DNA of 24,273 nucleotides from Acidobacterium sp. (GTDB lineage: Bacteria > Acidobacteriota > Terriglobia > Terriglobales > Acidobacteriaceae): the NCBI GenBank assembly GCA_003152595.1, contig PMAM01000122.1, positions 1 through 24,273 of the forward strand, in the 5' to 3' direction. The stretch's first letter is position 1. Every line of letters starts with the position of its first letter. The notes beneath the pieces were generated by a model. The model saw only the letters and a program-made list of their open reading frames with translations. It searched no databases and was not told the DNA's origin. Shown here in pieces: positions 24,259 through 24,273 of this stretch. Position numbers and translations under genes: made by a program.

Positions 24259-24273
24259 GGGCCTGTAGCTCAA
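24259..24273 (+). tRNA. 5' end of a tRNA gene (tRNA-Ile or similar), cut by the window edge
   Basis: GGGCCTGTAGCTCAA has the layout of a 7-nt acceptor arm (GGGCCTG), the conserved T8, then AGCTC of the D-stem and the first loop A residues. This 5' end is typical of bacterial tRNA-Ile(GAT), with Ala-type tRNAs the alternative. The anticodon is outside the window, so the identity is a guess. Confidence 0.6.

Overview
The window is high-GC bacterial chromosomal DNA, most likely from an Acidobacteriota member (Acidobacteriaceae/Terriglobia type). This is inferred from gene content, not from a marker gene. The indicators are a roughly 1190-residue Oar-like TonB-dependent receptor with an N-terminal carboxypeptidase-regulatory domain, a very large secreted protein joining NHL repeats to bacterial Ig-like repeats, a DUF2569 membrane protein with a long tail, and a dense set of secreted glycoside hydrolases.

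Left part (1-6.5 kb): the 3' part of a CPBP-type membrane protein enters from the left edge on the plus strand. It converges on three minus-strand genes that read as one unit in the order large NHL/Ig-like surface protein, small outer-membrane beta-barrel (14 nt downstream), then a small secreted protein of unknown function. The surface protein gene has a structured-looking leader and an unusual C-terminus in which a transmembrane hairpin interrupts the last beta-sandwich domain.

Middle part (6.5-13.9 kb): a divergent intergenic region with a perfect 15-bp palindrome is followed by a DUF2569-type membrane protein with a long proline-rich tail, a probable terminator, and a roughly 500-bp regulatory region. 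That region carries a good sigma70-like promoter and a 7-bp inverted repeat with a third copy of the same half-site. Then come the TonB-dependent receptor, a hairpin, and a secreted TPR protein.

Right part (13.9-23.9 kb): a plant-polysaccharide utilisation region. A secreted clan GH-A (GH39-like) hydrolase and an L-arabinose-isomerase-family protein form a tight minus-strand operon. Divergent from it is a secreted GH78 alpha-L-rhamnosidase. Convergent with that is a secreted GH106 alpha-L-rhamnosidase. The two rhamnosidase genes share a long hairpin between their ends. Together with the receptor and TPR protein, the locus fits uptake and breakdown of a rhamnose- and arabinose-containing plant polymer such as rhamnogalacturonan or arabinogalactan; the substrate is inference. 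The last 15 bases look like the 5' end of a tRNA gene cut by the window edge.

No CRISPR array, insertion sequence, integrase, rRNA gene or frameshifted gene was seen. The most unusual points are the apparently degenerate active site of the CPBP protein, the membrane hairpin inserted in the surface protein, the receptor promoter with its repeated operator-like half-sites, and the pairing of an isomerase with a secreted GH-A hydrolase beside two unrelated rhamnosidase families.
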